The notes under the pieces are model-generated. The model saw only the letters and a list, made by a program, of their open reading frames with translations. It was not told where the DNA came from and ran no database searches. 64,000 nt of DNA from Nectonema munidae (Eukaryota; Nematomorpha; Nectonematoida; Nectonematidae), in NCBI GenBank assembly GCA_030549495.1, contig JAUIRK010000069.1:1106001-1170000 (forward strand), written 5' to 3'. Positions within the stretch are counted from its first letter, which is position 1. Each line of letters starts with the position of its first letter. The translations under genes were made by a program, and so were the position numbers. Below, piece after piece: positions 1 through 13,600 of the stretch.

Positions 1-516
1 TTTCTTAAATAAAAAATAACTTAATTCCACATTAACTATTTTATTTAAACAACTATTCCACATTTTGCAAATTCTATGCTTCTAACATATTTTTCATATA
101 TAAGTGAGTAACTTGAACAACTGTATTTAAAAATGAACCAGTAATCTGTTAAAATGCAGGTAATTGATTCTTTAAATATTTGAATAGGAAGTGAGCCGTT
201 TTCAATTTGTATATATATCGTCAAACTCAAGTAACTTATATTCATGGAAAATTTTTGTAGTGTGAGAATGGAAAGGCTTGTTAAAAATTAAAGGTATTGC
301 TTTTTTAAATTCTAAAAATTTGTATTTTGTAATAGAGGCGTGATAAGATAATAAAATTCGGATAAGGAAAAGATTGCAAATATTGTGACATTTTCTTCAA
401 ATTTTTACTCCATAGATTTAAGCGTTGAATTTAAAACAAAAACACCTTTGGTTAGTAGCTATCTCAATGGCTGATCCATAGAAGATCCTTCATTCCTATT
501 TAACTTTAAGATCCCT

Positions 517-640
517 TTAACCCTTTGAGGAGCAGTGGGACACCAGTGTCCCAAGAAATGGAAATCGTCTGCTTTGAATATATTAAAATTCCATTTCTTT
601 TTGAAAGCAGACGTAAAAATTTTGCTCTTCAAAGGGTTAA
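517..640. repeat. TTAA-flanked MITE, copy A (diverged)
   Basis: The stretch begins TTAACCCTTTG and ends CAAAGGGTTAA, so it has inverted ends with TTAA at both borders, as expected of piggyBac-like MITEs. Inside are a short palindrome (GGGACACCAGTGTCCC) and the heptamer CGTCTGC, once in each orientation. The other three copies in the window share the ends and the heptamer but differ in the middle. No coding capacity. Confidence 0.7.
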
Positions 641-1029
641 GGGTCACACTGGTTTTTGATTAAATTACATCCGGTTAAATAATCTGATTTTTCAGAACTG
701 AAAGTAAATATTTTAAATGAATAATTTTGGTATCGTTGCATCATTACTTTCTTAAAGTGGCTTTAAAGGAAAAACTGAACTAAGAATTTTGGGTTTGAAG
801 AGAACATGGGGATGTTACTTAAACATATAGCATAAAAAAAGTTATCCAACGGAGCAATAGGACTTCTAAAAAAGAGATTCAGGGCTATTTTCATGATGAC
901 AGCTCATTTATAGTTAAATAAAAGGATGAATGTGTCATGGCGCCGAATCAAATTACAAGTACGAAGCTCAATGGACGATTATTTTATGTCAGTGATGCGT
1001 ACAATCGTCAGCATTGAGATTTGTTTAAA

Positions 1030-1195
1030 ATATACATTTTTTTTACATTTCTTGATACAAACGTTCCTATTTATTTGTATTAGAACACGTCTTACACAAA
1101 AACATCAAATCATGCATACACACACATCCATACATATTGACATTAGACACCCATGCACCGAAATACTTAAATCTCAAAAAAAGCGGTATAGGCTC
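1030..1195 (+). repeat. Dispersed repeat, copy 1 of 2
   Basis: This stretch, running from a TTCTTGATACAAA-like start through CCTATTTATTTGTATTA and GACATTAGACACCC to AAGCGGTATAG, is clearly similar to 61150-61335 at the other end of the window. Both copies contain a CA-rich part in the middle. The family is unknown; I see no open frame or terminal inverted repeats, so it may be a SINE or the 3' end of a longer element. Confidence 0.6.
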
Positions 1196-1243
1196 TGAAG
1201 TTATACTAACTTTTTTAATTGAATAATATAACTATCGGATTAA

Positions 1244-1381
1244 TTAACCCATTTAAGACCAAGCAAAGCAGACGATATCTAAAAAAACGCAGACGATTTA
1301 TATTCAAAGTCATTGAATAAAGCAGGCGAAGATGAAATTACTTGTGTTCCAAAATAGGAACATTGGCAGTAAATGGGTTAA
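1244..1381 (-). repeat. TTAA-flanked MITE, copy B
   Basis: It begins TTAACCCATTTAAGACC and ends GTAAATGGGTTAA. It matches copies at 9353-9489 and 55126-55261, lying in the opposite orientation to both. A palindrome (GTTCCAAAATAGGAAC) sits near one end, and CGTCTGC-type heptamers recur inside. It starts only 40 bases past the KDM8 stop codon, so the KDM8 transcript probably ends in or just before it. Confidence 0.8.
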
Positions 1382-1419
1382 CGTAGTCAAAAATAACAAA
1401 ATTGAAGCAAAAAATCATT

Positions 1420-1425
1420 TTTATT
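1420..1425 (-). terminator. AATAAA overlapping the KDM8 stop codon
   Basis: On the minus strand the last codon and stop read CAA TAA AAA, which creates AATAAA exactly over the stop. No other AATAAA is seen on this strand before the MITE at 1244-1381. If it is used, the 3' UTR would be only about 10-30 nt. Confidence 0.45.
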
Positions 1426-1678
1426 GCCACCAATAACTGATAGATAAACTCGTAGACAGAGACTGCACGAAGTGCCACATCTTTGGAGGAATATAGAGAA
1501 ATTGCTTCGGCTTCAAAATGCATTCTACGAAGGGAGCTTCGCAAAATTTCGGAAATTCAGAATGATCAGGACTTTCAACATTCACTTGACTTGTATTGGA
1601 TAGTAAGTCATTTTCGTAGGGATACAAACATCTTGAATAAGCTTCATCATAGAGTCGTACGTATTTGAAGCCAAAAAC
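1421..1678 (-). CDS. KDM8: KDM8 coding exon 4 (last)
   Basis: Acceptor TTTTGTCTGCCAG precedes 1678; phase 0. The exon encodes residues 344-428, from VFGFKYVRLYDEA to the C-terminal SISYWWQ, including NDLLSNTSQV and the third iron ligand His412. The stop codon TAA (1423-1421) overlaps an AATAAA hexamer on the minus strand. Confidence 0.95.
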   Translation of the reverse strand, partial: VFGFKYVRLYDEAYSRCLYPYENDLLSNTSQVNVESPDHSEFPKFCEAPFVECILKPKQFLYIPPKMWHFVQSLSTSLSISYWWQ

Positions 1679-4600
1679 CTGGCAGACAAAAAATAAGATT
1701 TTTAAATCAGTAAACCATAATAAATATGTACTTCAGAAAAATGTGTATTCCTTACGAAGACAATTAACATTCTTGTTCTAGAAAAAAACAATCAATCACA
1801 TTTTTAGCTAAAACCTCGTTCTTAGAATTGGTAAAATAAGGTAATCAAGAATCTGGAATTTTTAATATCCATTTGGACTCTTTGATAGAGAGTGTCTGTT
1901 AAAACCGAGACAATCCGGTAAAACAACGATATCTGAATATACTATTGTAAGGAGATCCAGGCAAAAATGATAGAAACAAATAAATGTGCTTAATATGTTC
2001 CATGTGGAGCTACATCTTCACAAAATCTGGCCATTAAAAGTATAACCGATTTCTGAGTAGTTAATTTTTTCCAAGATAAATTTACTAATAAAAATCATAA
2101 GATCAATTTAACACAAATGGTGATAAACGTGAAACAGATGCGAAGAAGAGGAATGAAAAGAATTGACCAGGAGATCTTTCTTTAAGAGCGATATACCACG
2201 GAATAATGGCAATTTATCATATGACAACCAAAAAATATTTATGATTCCTCTCAAAAACTTATTGATGCCTCTACTCAGAATATTTCAACACAAATTTTTC
2301 AGCTGATCCTCATAAAGATTTTTACTCATATCTACGCCATAAATTCAGTGAAAATAAAAATGTTCAACTAAATTCAATCATGTGACAGTTTACAAAATAA
2401 GTGTGTGTAGAAGACAATGTAGAATGTATAATTCAAAATGTAGACATGGGCTCACTTGTAACATTAATGATGACAAATTGCTCAGCGTAACGTTCCTATT
2501 ACAGTTTCATATAGATACATTAAAAACGACAATAGATTCCCAATATCTGATTGACTTTGAGTATCAAATTTAAGAATCAACAATTAAAAAAGTAGGCCAG
2601 CAGCTCATAAATACAAATACTGTGTATATTACACTAATTATTATTCATTGCAATTTTATATAAGTTTCTTAGGAAAAATGTTTTACTATTTTTTAATCTT
2701 ATACTTTGAAGTGTTATATATGGTACATTAAGCAACAAAATTATCAATGGACTTCGCGTTTTTAAGGCTTTCAATTGGTGGGTGGCCGTTAAAATGCAAT
2801 TAAAGATAGAAAAATAATAAAATCAAAGCGTGGGGCCGTAACTATAACTGAAGTCAAGGATGCCATATGTGACTAAACTGCCTAACTTTGCTTGTATTAT
2901 ATACCGCGTGAAGCTTTACTGAAGTTAGATTGCTTTAAAATTTGTTAAATTAAAGAGATGCTCTAATTTCAAGCATTACTTTGTATAAAGTTCGTTATTA
3001 AAGGATTATGGTAAAATAGACGTAAAATGATGTTGCTTAACTTTCAGCTAAAAATGATTACTTAAAATCTAAGGTGGGCGTGGACTGCATGAAAAATTAT
3101 ATGAAGTCGAGATCAGTGGTTCTCAAAGGCGGACTTCAACCTCCGGTTTTGTGGCCCATATAGTTAATTAAAAAACAATTTTTTTCTATAAAAACCGATT
3201 TTATGCACCAAATTCTGTAAGAGATGGTTTTAAATTAGTATATTAATTCAAATCGAACTAATATACGCATAAATCTAGAATTTAGTAATAATCCGGAAAC
3301 TTTTAAAGTATAAATTTTGGAAAAGTGATAATAGATATTGGTAAAAAAAAGTTTGTTGGATTTTCACCAACAAAATTCGGTATAATGAACTAGTGCTTTT
3401 TCTTATGTGTATGCCATGCTTGTATATACGTATATTTCAGATTTCATAACGTCTTCCTTTTCAAGCAAAATCCAAGCTCATTAATCAATCATCGTTAAAA
3501 TTGATTAACACCACACGTGTCTTTGGAATAATTGGTAAAAAAATCGCGTTGATAGGGAGTTGAAACGCAATCAGACAATTATCTACTTCAATTTGCAACA
3601 GCACTACAAAAATGTATAATATTTTGATTTGCATTATAAAAAGTGGAACACCTGCAACAAGAGGTTGTGTTTTGGATCTTGGTGAAGAGTTGAGATTGTG
3701 CCTTGCGGACCAAACCAAACATTCAACTCAACATCTTCTTCATCGGATTCCGAAGTGAGGTAGCAGTATTCCGGAATTTCAATGTCCTTTCTTAGGGCGG
3801 GGATGTGATCAAAAAAGTTATATTGAGCAAAGTAGCCTGTTTTGCTGGAATCTTTTTGCCTAAATTAAATCAATTTAAGGAGGAATAAGTAAATAGAACA
3901 AAAACGAGAAATAGACTTATCCTTTTCCTTCAAGTTAACCTCAACATTAAATCGAGCACTACAAGATTTCTAATTAATTAATTAGAAATCTCATTTCGTT
4001 AATTAATTATTATTAACAGCTTTTGCGAAAAATAATGAAACAAAACTATAAAAAAACATTTTATGAGACTAAATTTCTTAAAAAATTCCTATTAGACAGT
4101 TCAGAATGAAGTGCAGGATGGTTTTGGAAAAAACACTATAGAAAGATATCATAGAAAAGATGATGAGGTAAATCTCCGTGAAAATCACAAAACACTAAAT
4201 TAATATCAAAATAAAATAATTAAAATTTCTAACTATTCAAGAAAAGTAAAAAAGTTATTGAGAGCGTAAATTGTTTTGTAAACAATATTGAGAAGTTGAG
4301 TCGAAGCGACACCTAATAAAATTTTGACGCAGGAGTCGGAATCTCCTTTAGTGGAAGTTGGAAGCGAAGATTTATTAAAATTTTAAGTATTCGGCGTATG
4401 AGTCGGGTTTTTCACTTGGAATTCGGAGTGGGATATTTTCCACAAGACTTTCGAAGCCTGCTTTTGAAATAAAACTATGTAGAAGCTAAAATATTTCAGA
4501 AAAAAGAAAAATATCAGAAAGTTAAATTATTTTGTTGAATAATTATTCAGAGGCCACAATCGCATAGAAAAATTAATCAAAGCCGCGGAAGGCTGAATTG

Positions 4601-7600
4601 CTTCAAAAAGAAAATTATAATAATAATTTGGAAAATAAAAATGTCTCATAAAACAACATAAAATTAACAAGATGCTGAATTGTCATTAAAAACAATCTTT
4701 GCATATTCCAAAATTTCTCCCAAAGTAATAATAAATATATTATATATTCATTGAAAAGAAAAGAAAAAAAGAGTATTCTATATCAATTATGTCAACATCT
4801 ATATATTAAGAAACATAACAAGTTAAAGATCAAAGGGAAAACAGAAGTATCCTCCATTGAGATGATGATCTTTGCTCAGAAAAGGAGAAAAAAAGAATAT
4901 AGAATATATCATTTATAAACAAGCAGACATAGTTAAAATTTTTTTATCAATTAGTTAATTAGTGCATATATGATGAGATCTCACTCTCTGCGTTCGGAAA
5001 AGATAATGCAATGATGGATTCAAAAGCTCAGGCCTTTAAAGATGAAAATTTATGCAAACATTTTTACATTGCCAGGTAACAATTAGTGTATTCATATGTT
5101 TTGCAGGTAGCGTTGCGAAAATGCTGATTGAATGCAAGAGAGCGTAATAGCATAGCAAGGGCGTGACGAGTGTCATAGAGATATGTACGAAGTTATTAGT
5201 GGTGAAAAAGTCGCTGAAGTTGAGTCTGAGAATATGAGGTTCATAGAAAAAAAAGGTAAATGAGAGGAAATTCTATATTATCTATATTGCAGAACACTTA
5301 TCGATAATAAAAAAAACATGCCAACGAGTTCAGCGATAAGTGATTCTAGAGAAAACACCTTCAAGGATACAGAATGCAAGAAGGATCATTTATTTTCGGA
5401 CAGGAGGGAACACCGAAAATACTTTCTTCAATAGTATGCTTATTTTTATGTTTTAATACTGAGCTATCATTTCATTAAACACTAGAATTATTAAACGGTC
5501 AAATTGAGCATTAGGTTTCATTTGATCAAGTCAGATGCCAAGAACTCTGTCGATTTAGTCCTCTCAATACAATAAATTTATCACAATTTTCATAATTTTG
5601 ATCAATAAAAAATGTGGGCACTCAACTTTTTAAACAAAAAAGAAAAAAAGTTAAAAAAAAATACCTCACTTTATTGTCGGGAAAAATGACGTTATAAAAA
5701 TTTAATAAATATTATGCACTGTTACTTTTAATTTATTCAATGAGTGTAATGGTAAAAATTTTATAAAATGTAAGTAATGGAATTTGATTGAATATTCGAG
5801 ACAAATAAGTATGAGGTTTGCATGCGCTGATACATAAAATACATGCAAATATATGCTTATAATGTTCAAAGCTCAGTTTGATAGATTGGTATTTATCGAT
5901 AAAATATTATTTAAGCATTTCTAGTGTTAATCATTTACGTTATTTTATTTCATTTTTAATAAAACTTAATTGCTTGCGTTAATTGAAATAGTTTAAGGTT
6001 TTTTGTTTGTAATTTTTTGAATTACTTAACCATTTTTTATGCGTATTATACACTTTTCGATTTTAAAAACTCTTAAAATTTCGCTCAAAACTTGAATTTG
6101 TTTGAACGCTTTCAGCAGGGATTTCCAAGAAGACCTATAAACCTCATCATAATCATCATCTTCCAATTGACAATATTAGAGCTTGGCCTTCACCCAGGAT
6201 AGGCAAGACCGACTTTCATGAAATATATACTATATCACTATTTGGAACTTTATCGATAAAATGCTCTTTTTAAATTTTGCTTAAAGGGGGTATTTCGTAG
6301 AACACCTTCAGGGATAAATACTTCTATGCAATTTATACCATTGTGGATAAAAGGCCTTTTTAAAATATTAACTGCGAGCGAAGATTTGGTAGATAATTCC
6401 TATCTTCATAAAGATCAATACAACATTCTTAATGATCCATATACCATAAATTATCAATACATATTCAATGATCAATACACATTCAATGATCTATGCCCCA
6501 TAAATGATTAATACATCTTCAATGATCGATATCCGTTAAATTTTATCGATACACCGTCAATGATCAATCCCCATAAATGATCAATATATCTTCAATAATC
6601 CATACCATTATATGATCAATACATCTTCAATAAATCCGTTAATGATAAACACAGCTTAAATTATCCATGCCCCATAAATGATCAATATATCTTCAATAAT
6701 CAATACCCGTTCAATACATCTTCAATAATCCGGTAATGATCAATACACTTTAAATGATCCATACCCCATAAATGATCAATATATCTTCAATAATCCATAG
6801 CCGTTATATGATCAATACCCTATAAATGATCAATACATCTTCAATGATCCATATCCGATAAATGATCAATAAATTTCTTTAGTTTGTAAATCTAAAATAA
6901 CTTCAATCATTCTTTAAGCTTCCAACCTTCCTTATCTTATGATCTTTGAATTATAAATTTTAAATATATATCAGTTAGAAATATAATAATATATATTGAT
7001 TAAATATCAGATAGAGATAGATAATACATTCATTTTGACAACATATACATTTTAGCAAGGTTCATTTCTATTTGTTTGATGATATCAGTTGACGTATTCA
7101 CTTGGACTAGAATTTGATATGCAGTTACTACCATCTCTAACCTTTGGTTCATAGAACACTTTCTTAATTTCTGTCTAATTTCTACATGAATATTTGTTCC
7201 AAGATTTTGTTTGCTCTCATGATGTCACAAAGTATTGACAAATGAAAGCACCAAGCGATCAAAATTCTTAGCTCACCTCTAGAGGTGCCATTTAAGTCTT
7301 CAAAACAAGGATCTGGCTTATTTTCATCGATGCGCTGTAGCAATTAAGAATATCGAGTTTAGTTCATCTGAAATTCATGTTAAAGAGCTTTAAGCTACGT
7401 TCGAAGTACCCTACTTTGTGGTATATAGAGTTGCCGAACCATAGGAATGCAACACCACTGCAGAGAATCTGATTATGCTTTGTGTATACGAGATCATTAG
7501 CAAGGTATACGCGGCGGATCAAGCCAATAAACTTAGTGCCATATCTCTATCATACAACACAATCTGAGGACGACTCGTGACCTGGCATCATATATTCTGT

Positions 7601-10600
7601 GTCAAGCTATCAACCAAAGATTAAAAGCACATTCTCGTTGCAATTCAATGAAATATGTCACGTAACAAGATTGGCTGTTCTTCTTGGGTTCGTCCATTAT
7701 GTTCACGAGGGCAAGATCAAAGAGTTCCTATTTCGCGAGGATCGGATGACAACGACTAAGGGAGACGATTTCTTGAATATCATCAGCAGTTTCTTTACAA
7801 AGAATGGATTGGATTGGAAGAACGTTCAAGAGGTAAAGAAAGATGTATATATACCAGAATAAATCAAATTAATTTAAAGTTATCCATGTCTCCATCAAAG
7901 GAGAATGGTTGATAGCGAAGCCTCATACAAGCTGTAAATCCAAAAAATTCTTAGGATCGAGAACTCTTTCTGGCAATCTCTGTTTGGAGATGTGAAAAGC
8001 GTTAATTTTATCAAGTGCAGGAATGCGAACTTGCGCATATTCAAGGAGCCGTTCAAAGAAATGGAAGAACGGTAGCGATGTTCGCTGGTTATCACATGCC
8101 AAGATTATGCGTCGAGTCATTAAGCTCCTCCGAAAGACTATTGAGTACTTCTTGAAGCAAAAAATCGCCTTTTGCTATTTTAAGTTCACTAATAAAGAGT
8201 GGCTTTCTTGTCTTTTTTACTTACCTGAGATATTTGCAGGACTGAACAGTGATAATCCGCAACTACAGGGCAGAAAATACAACCTCCCTTGTAGGTCATC
8301 AAACTGGCTAAGACTCTAGATTCGGAGCTTGGAGAAAGGAGTGATCGCCCAATTTTCCACTCTACACAAGTTTGATGAAGAGAATAGTGATGATACTGGA
8401 TCTTTTCTACAGACAAAGAAATAAGTGACTATTCAATGGAACTCAAAAAACATGCATCACTAGTTTCCAAAGAGTAACCAAGAATCCGGATAATTCTCGG
8501 TGGATCATTCATTCCTTCTTTGTGCCTGATGACGCCTTTTATGGTTTTGATTTCCCTGCAAAAGAAGGGTGGAGGATAACAATGTGAGCCAATGAAGCTT
8601 TGAAAATTGAGTTCCAATACTATCATTCTGAACACTTATCTCTGAAAGAAGGAGTTTTCAACATAGCCCGGTATGAAAAAAAGAGGACTCGCATGAATGT
8701 TGATAAAGATGCCAGGCTCACACTTTCAATTACAAAAGCTAGAATTCCTCAAATAGCTTCTAGCATACAACTCCATGCATCTCACGCGTCTTATTGATGT
8801 TATTGCAATAGTCATGTAAGATGCGAAATTTTGGGATACAATAAATAAAATGAAGTATCTCTATTGTTTTAATTTATCCACATATATATTATATATATAT
8901 CTAACATGCGATATTTTGTTAATGGAGAAGATGCTTAAAAGGGCGCATGTTAAATTGAGTAACAAGCTAAAAATGTTGGAAAACACAGAGCTAAATAATA
9001 ATCAATACAATTTCAGTGATCTATACCTCATAAATGAACAAAACATTTTTATTGGTCCATACACAAAATATGATCAGTATAATTTCGATGATCCATACCC
9101 TTCGCCTCCGAGAGGGCTAATTAAATAACCATTTGAATGCTTGTTGGTGCACTCAACTCGAAGTTGGCATCATTTTTATGAAAAAAAAATTAAAACACTG
9201 TAAAAAAGCATATATTATTTTCTTTATCCTGTATGTTCAATTGACTCTGTATAAACATTCAAACAGCTGTTGTGTCATCAAGGATGCTATTAATGGTATA
9301 TCAATTGGATATGAGCTTTCTTATGATGTTTTTCGACTAATATACATTGATTTTAACGCATTAAGTCCCAATGCTCCCATTTGGGAACAAAAGTAATTTC
9401 ATCTTCGTCTGCTTTTTTCAATGACTTTGAATATAAATCGTCTGCGTTTTTTAGATATCGTCTGATTTCTATGCTACTTAATGGGTTAAGAAGCTTTCTT
9501 AGGATGAACATGTAAAAGTTAACGTAAGAAACTTTTTTTTTTGACATGAAATGGTCCTTATGAGCAGATGAGTTAGAAATGACTTCTTATAGAAACTTAG
9601 TATTTAGGAAAAAAATATTTAATCACCTACCCCTCCCCCAATTAAAAATTTTTCTGTCAGCTTTAAACTAAATGTTAATGTTTTTAATTGGTTGTATTCC
9701 AAACAACCTCTATACTATTAATATTGAAGATTTTTTGGAATATATGCAAGAAATTGTTAGGAATTGGGTTTTTTTAATGGGACTTGTTATATAGAAATCA
9801 TGAATTTGTTTCGATTTTATTCTGCACCCTTACACTCTAAGAACAACAATTTGAGATTTCGTTGACTCGAAATTAAAAAAACTTGAAATTTTTTAAGGAA
9901 GCAGGAAAAAGATGATCAATACATGCTCAATGATCGATACCGGCCAAATGATCAATACAATTTCAATGATCGATCCCCATAAATGATCAATGAATCTTCA
10001 AAGATCCATACACGCTAAATGTCAGTACCTCTTTTACTAAGTTTAGCTTCGCCTGTAGCGTAGAGGGAATATTTCTCATCTTATAGACAGGGTTTTATCC
10101 TGGGAGTGGTCCCTTTGGGGGGTTTTTTTTTTGGGGGGTGTGAAAAATTTTTAAAACTATAGACGATAAATGATCTACCGTTCAAAGATTCATTCTCCTT
10201 TATTAAATGACAGCGTGTTTTGAGCGGCAGTGAGAAGTGAAAAGAGGAATCTACTCGTAAGAATTTTATAGATATAATCATTTCATAAAGACATAATGTG
10301 GATTTAAAATTTTATTTATAAGTATAGTTGTTTAATACCCTTAGCTATCTTGGTTTTTAAAAAGTATGAGATATCTGATTGTGGATTTCTTGAATCAGCT
10401 TTTGGCAGGACCAATAGCAAGTCGTCCTTTAGATATAGCCTTGAATCGATAAAGTATGATTGGTGAGGGTATGAGATGGTGATGATGATGTGATTTGATT
10501 CATCTTGATTGTGGTAGTGATAAGGTTTTCAGTGAAATAATCATCATCATCATCACCGCCAATATTATTCTTATTAATAGTAGCAGTATTACAATTGAAA

Positions 10601-13600
10601 GAATACAAAGAAGAAATGTCAATAGATCCGTATCGAAAAATCAGGACTTTCTTTCAAAAACACAAATTCGGAACAATGAATGAACGAAAACGAATAATGC
10701 TTTTGAAGTTGTAGTTTGATGTACAATCTCTAATTTTCTCCATGAAGAAACGTAAAAATGCAAAGTACCTTTTACGACACGAAAATATCATTAGTGCACA
10801 GCTTTCGTATTTTGAAAGCGTTCCTTTATCTTTGTCGATGATGAGTGATGAAAGAGATAGAGGATTTATGTTAATTATTGTGAAAAATAATTAGAGACAT
10901 GCAGAACTACTTAAAAGATATTAAAATCTATAAAATACATGAGTAGATGAATTAATAATATGTTATATCTAAATATAAATACAAAAACACGATCCTAATA
11001 TATATACACACATACTTATGTATAGCTGAAGTAGGAAGATAAAGCAAATGTCATCATCACATCATCATCATCACATCATCATCATCTTTACATCATCTTT
11101 ACATCATCATCATCATCATTATTAGTAACAACAATATCAACATTCTTATTAAAATCCCGTAAATACCTTGTGACGCTCTTTTCTACACAGAGCACACGCA
11201 ATCACAATCACACAGAGCTAGAATGCATTTGTTTCGCGCTTTCGTTTTTTTGGTGTTGGTGGGGGTTGTGTCGTTGAGAATGCTGTTCCCCAACTTCGTC
11301 TACCAGGAGGATCTGGGAAAAGAAGGAAAAAAAGGTGTCGGCCACAAGAAGAGGGATGAAAGTGGGGGCTACTTCTTCTTGCTTGACATGGATAGGGATC
11401 GCTTCAAGAGAGTCAGCAAGAGGATTCCCTTCATTATGTCAGATATGGAGGATTGGAATGGATTGTATGGGAGCGACTCTTTGGTGTAGCATCCGCAAAC
11501 TATGCACTCATCTGCTTCTCACCTCTGATCATCACTTTGATTACTTTTATTCTCTCTCTCTCCCTCCCTCCACCTACCTTGGTCAATGTAGTAGCGCCTT
11601 TTTGTTTGTGATGTATGTGTGCCGCTGTTTCTCCTAAGATTCGCTAATTCTTGTATGCTTCGTATATTTTACACTAAATAAATAATATTTTGGTGTCGAA
11701 TCCTTTTAAAATTTATTTCCTCTCAATTTATGGTAAATCTAAATTTTTAACTTCATTTTGGGAGCGGCTAATTCGCCAATCAGAATTAACACAAATTCAA
11801 AATTATTTAAAGGTAAAAATACAGCGGGCGATTTCATCGAGAACGCACAATTGCACCGCTTTTCTCAAAACGTGAGAAAATAAGGTTTGATGCTGAAAGA
11901 TCTCATGGCTTCGAAGCCCGGATTCAAGACAACCTTAATCAAGTCCTCTAATAAACCTACTTATAATTTATTAATTAAATAATTATGAAACATATGTATA
12001 TAATAATAATATTATCCAATAAAATTCAATTAAATGCAATCAAGCACACAGTTCGGGAGACAGAAAATGAAGTGCCGTGAAAAGGTGATAAACAAATAGA
12101 GATTTTTTATTCATTATCAAAATCCATGTGTATTTATTTTTGGGACCATATGTTCAAAATCCTGGTGAAAGCTACCCGTCGTATAGGATGGGAGTTATGC
12201 GTGAGGAAATTTAAAAAAATAGAAAAATGTTGCTATAAAAAATTAACTACAGTGATTTCTCGACCTCTTTTCAATTCTGGCCAACTTTGAGATTCATCGA
12301 ACATGCTACAATGTTTGCACGATCTTCTAAAACCTCAAGAGGTTCGACAGAGGAAACAACTATTCATAATTTTTAGACTGAAGACGCGAAGCAAACAATT
12401 TTAGTGATTGCAAGGCAGTGTATACCGTCATTTATATTTGTTTATGATTTGATATATATATATTATAAAAGGAAGCCAATTGCGTTTACTGTTTATATAA
12501 ATGGATGGGGAGACATTTGGCTAAACATTTTCTAAGAGTCTCTTTGAGTGCTATTAAATTTGAATGTTTCAATTTGTGTGCGGTTTTATATCGAACTATT
12601 TATCCGTATTAAATCGATGTTATAGAAGTCGAAATTAGTGTTTTTAGGAGTTTTGTTATCATCAATTAAGAACTTAATGCCATTTTGAAAAATATACTTT
12701 GAGGAATTAGAACTTTTACTTTTTGAGATCTCCTGCAATTTAGTTAAAGCAACTAACTTCATTCCTATGTACTACTTAGTTGTGAATTTATTACATGCAA
12801 CGCATGATCTACTTCTTTTGAGTTGCAAGAGCGAACCAAAAAAAGTCTCAATTTCTCAAAATTTATTTTCCAAAATGACATTAAGGTCTTGGTAATATGA
12901 AAATTTCAAAAATACTAGTTGTCTTTGAATTCAACTCAAAAAACGGATTTCAAATGAAGTTTTAAATGATCCCCTGACATTAAAGTCAGTTTTGGGGTAT
13001 TGTATACAACCTCAAATCATATTTATGACGCGCTGATCAAACTTACCTTATTGCTGGACATTTAGGAAGGCAATTTTTATAACGTTTTTAGATTTAAAAG
13101 GATCACTTGTTAATAATGGAAAATGATTTATTTTTATTACTTTGGTCATATTTCCAGAAGACGCAATGGTGATCAAATAGAAGAAGACCTAGAGAATTAA
13201 GCTATGGTAAAAGGCTTAAACGTAGACCCAAATTAATATGGATGGAAAACATAGGGAAACGCATCTTTGTTATTCGTCTTTCAGAGTAGCCCAGCTTACC
13301 CTAGCATGCTGGAATAGTCAAGGCCTCTAAAATTGAATAATGGTGATGATGATTTATTATTACTTTATTTTTAAACATTTTAAATGAAAAATAAAGTTTA
13401 AAAAGCAAATATATTGGCGTTAATTTGTGTTGAATTCTAGATTTAAGTATTTCTTCACACAATGTCCAAGATTATCAAATCTTGAACAAAATGAAAGACA
13501 CGCTGTTTATAAAGCTTTACTTGGTTTTAGATTATTTGCTTAATTCATTAAAAAGAAAACCAAGAGAGTATCTTCTAAAAGCTTTTCTTGGTTGACCTAA

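Noticed and set aside
6326-6511. Frame rich in Asn, Asp and Tyr repeats
   Set aside because: Translation of the minisatellite at 6410-6872.
6410-6872. CRISPR-like array
   Set aside because: Units are adjacent and degenerate, with no unique spacers.
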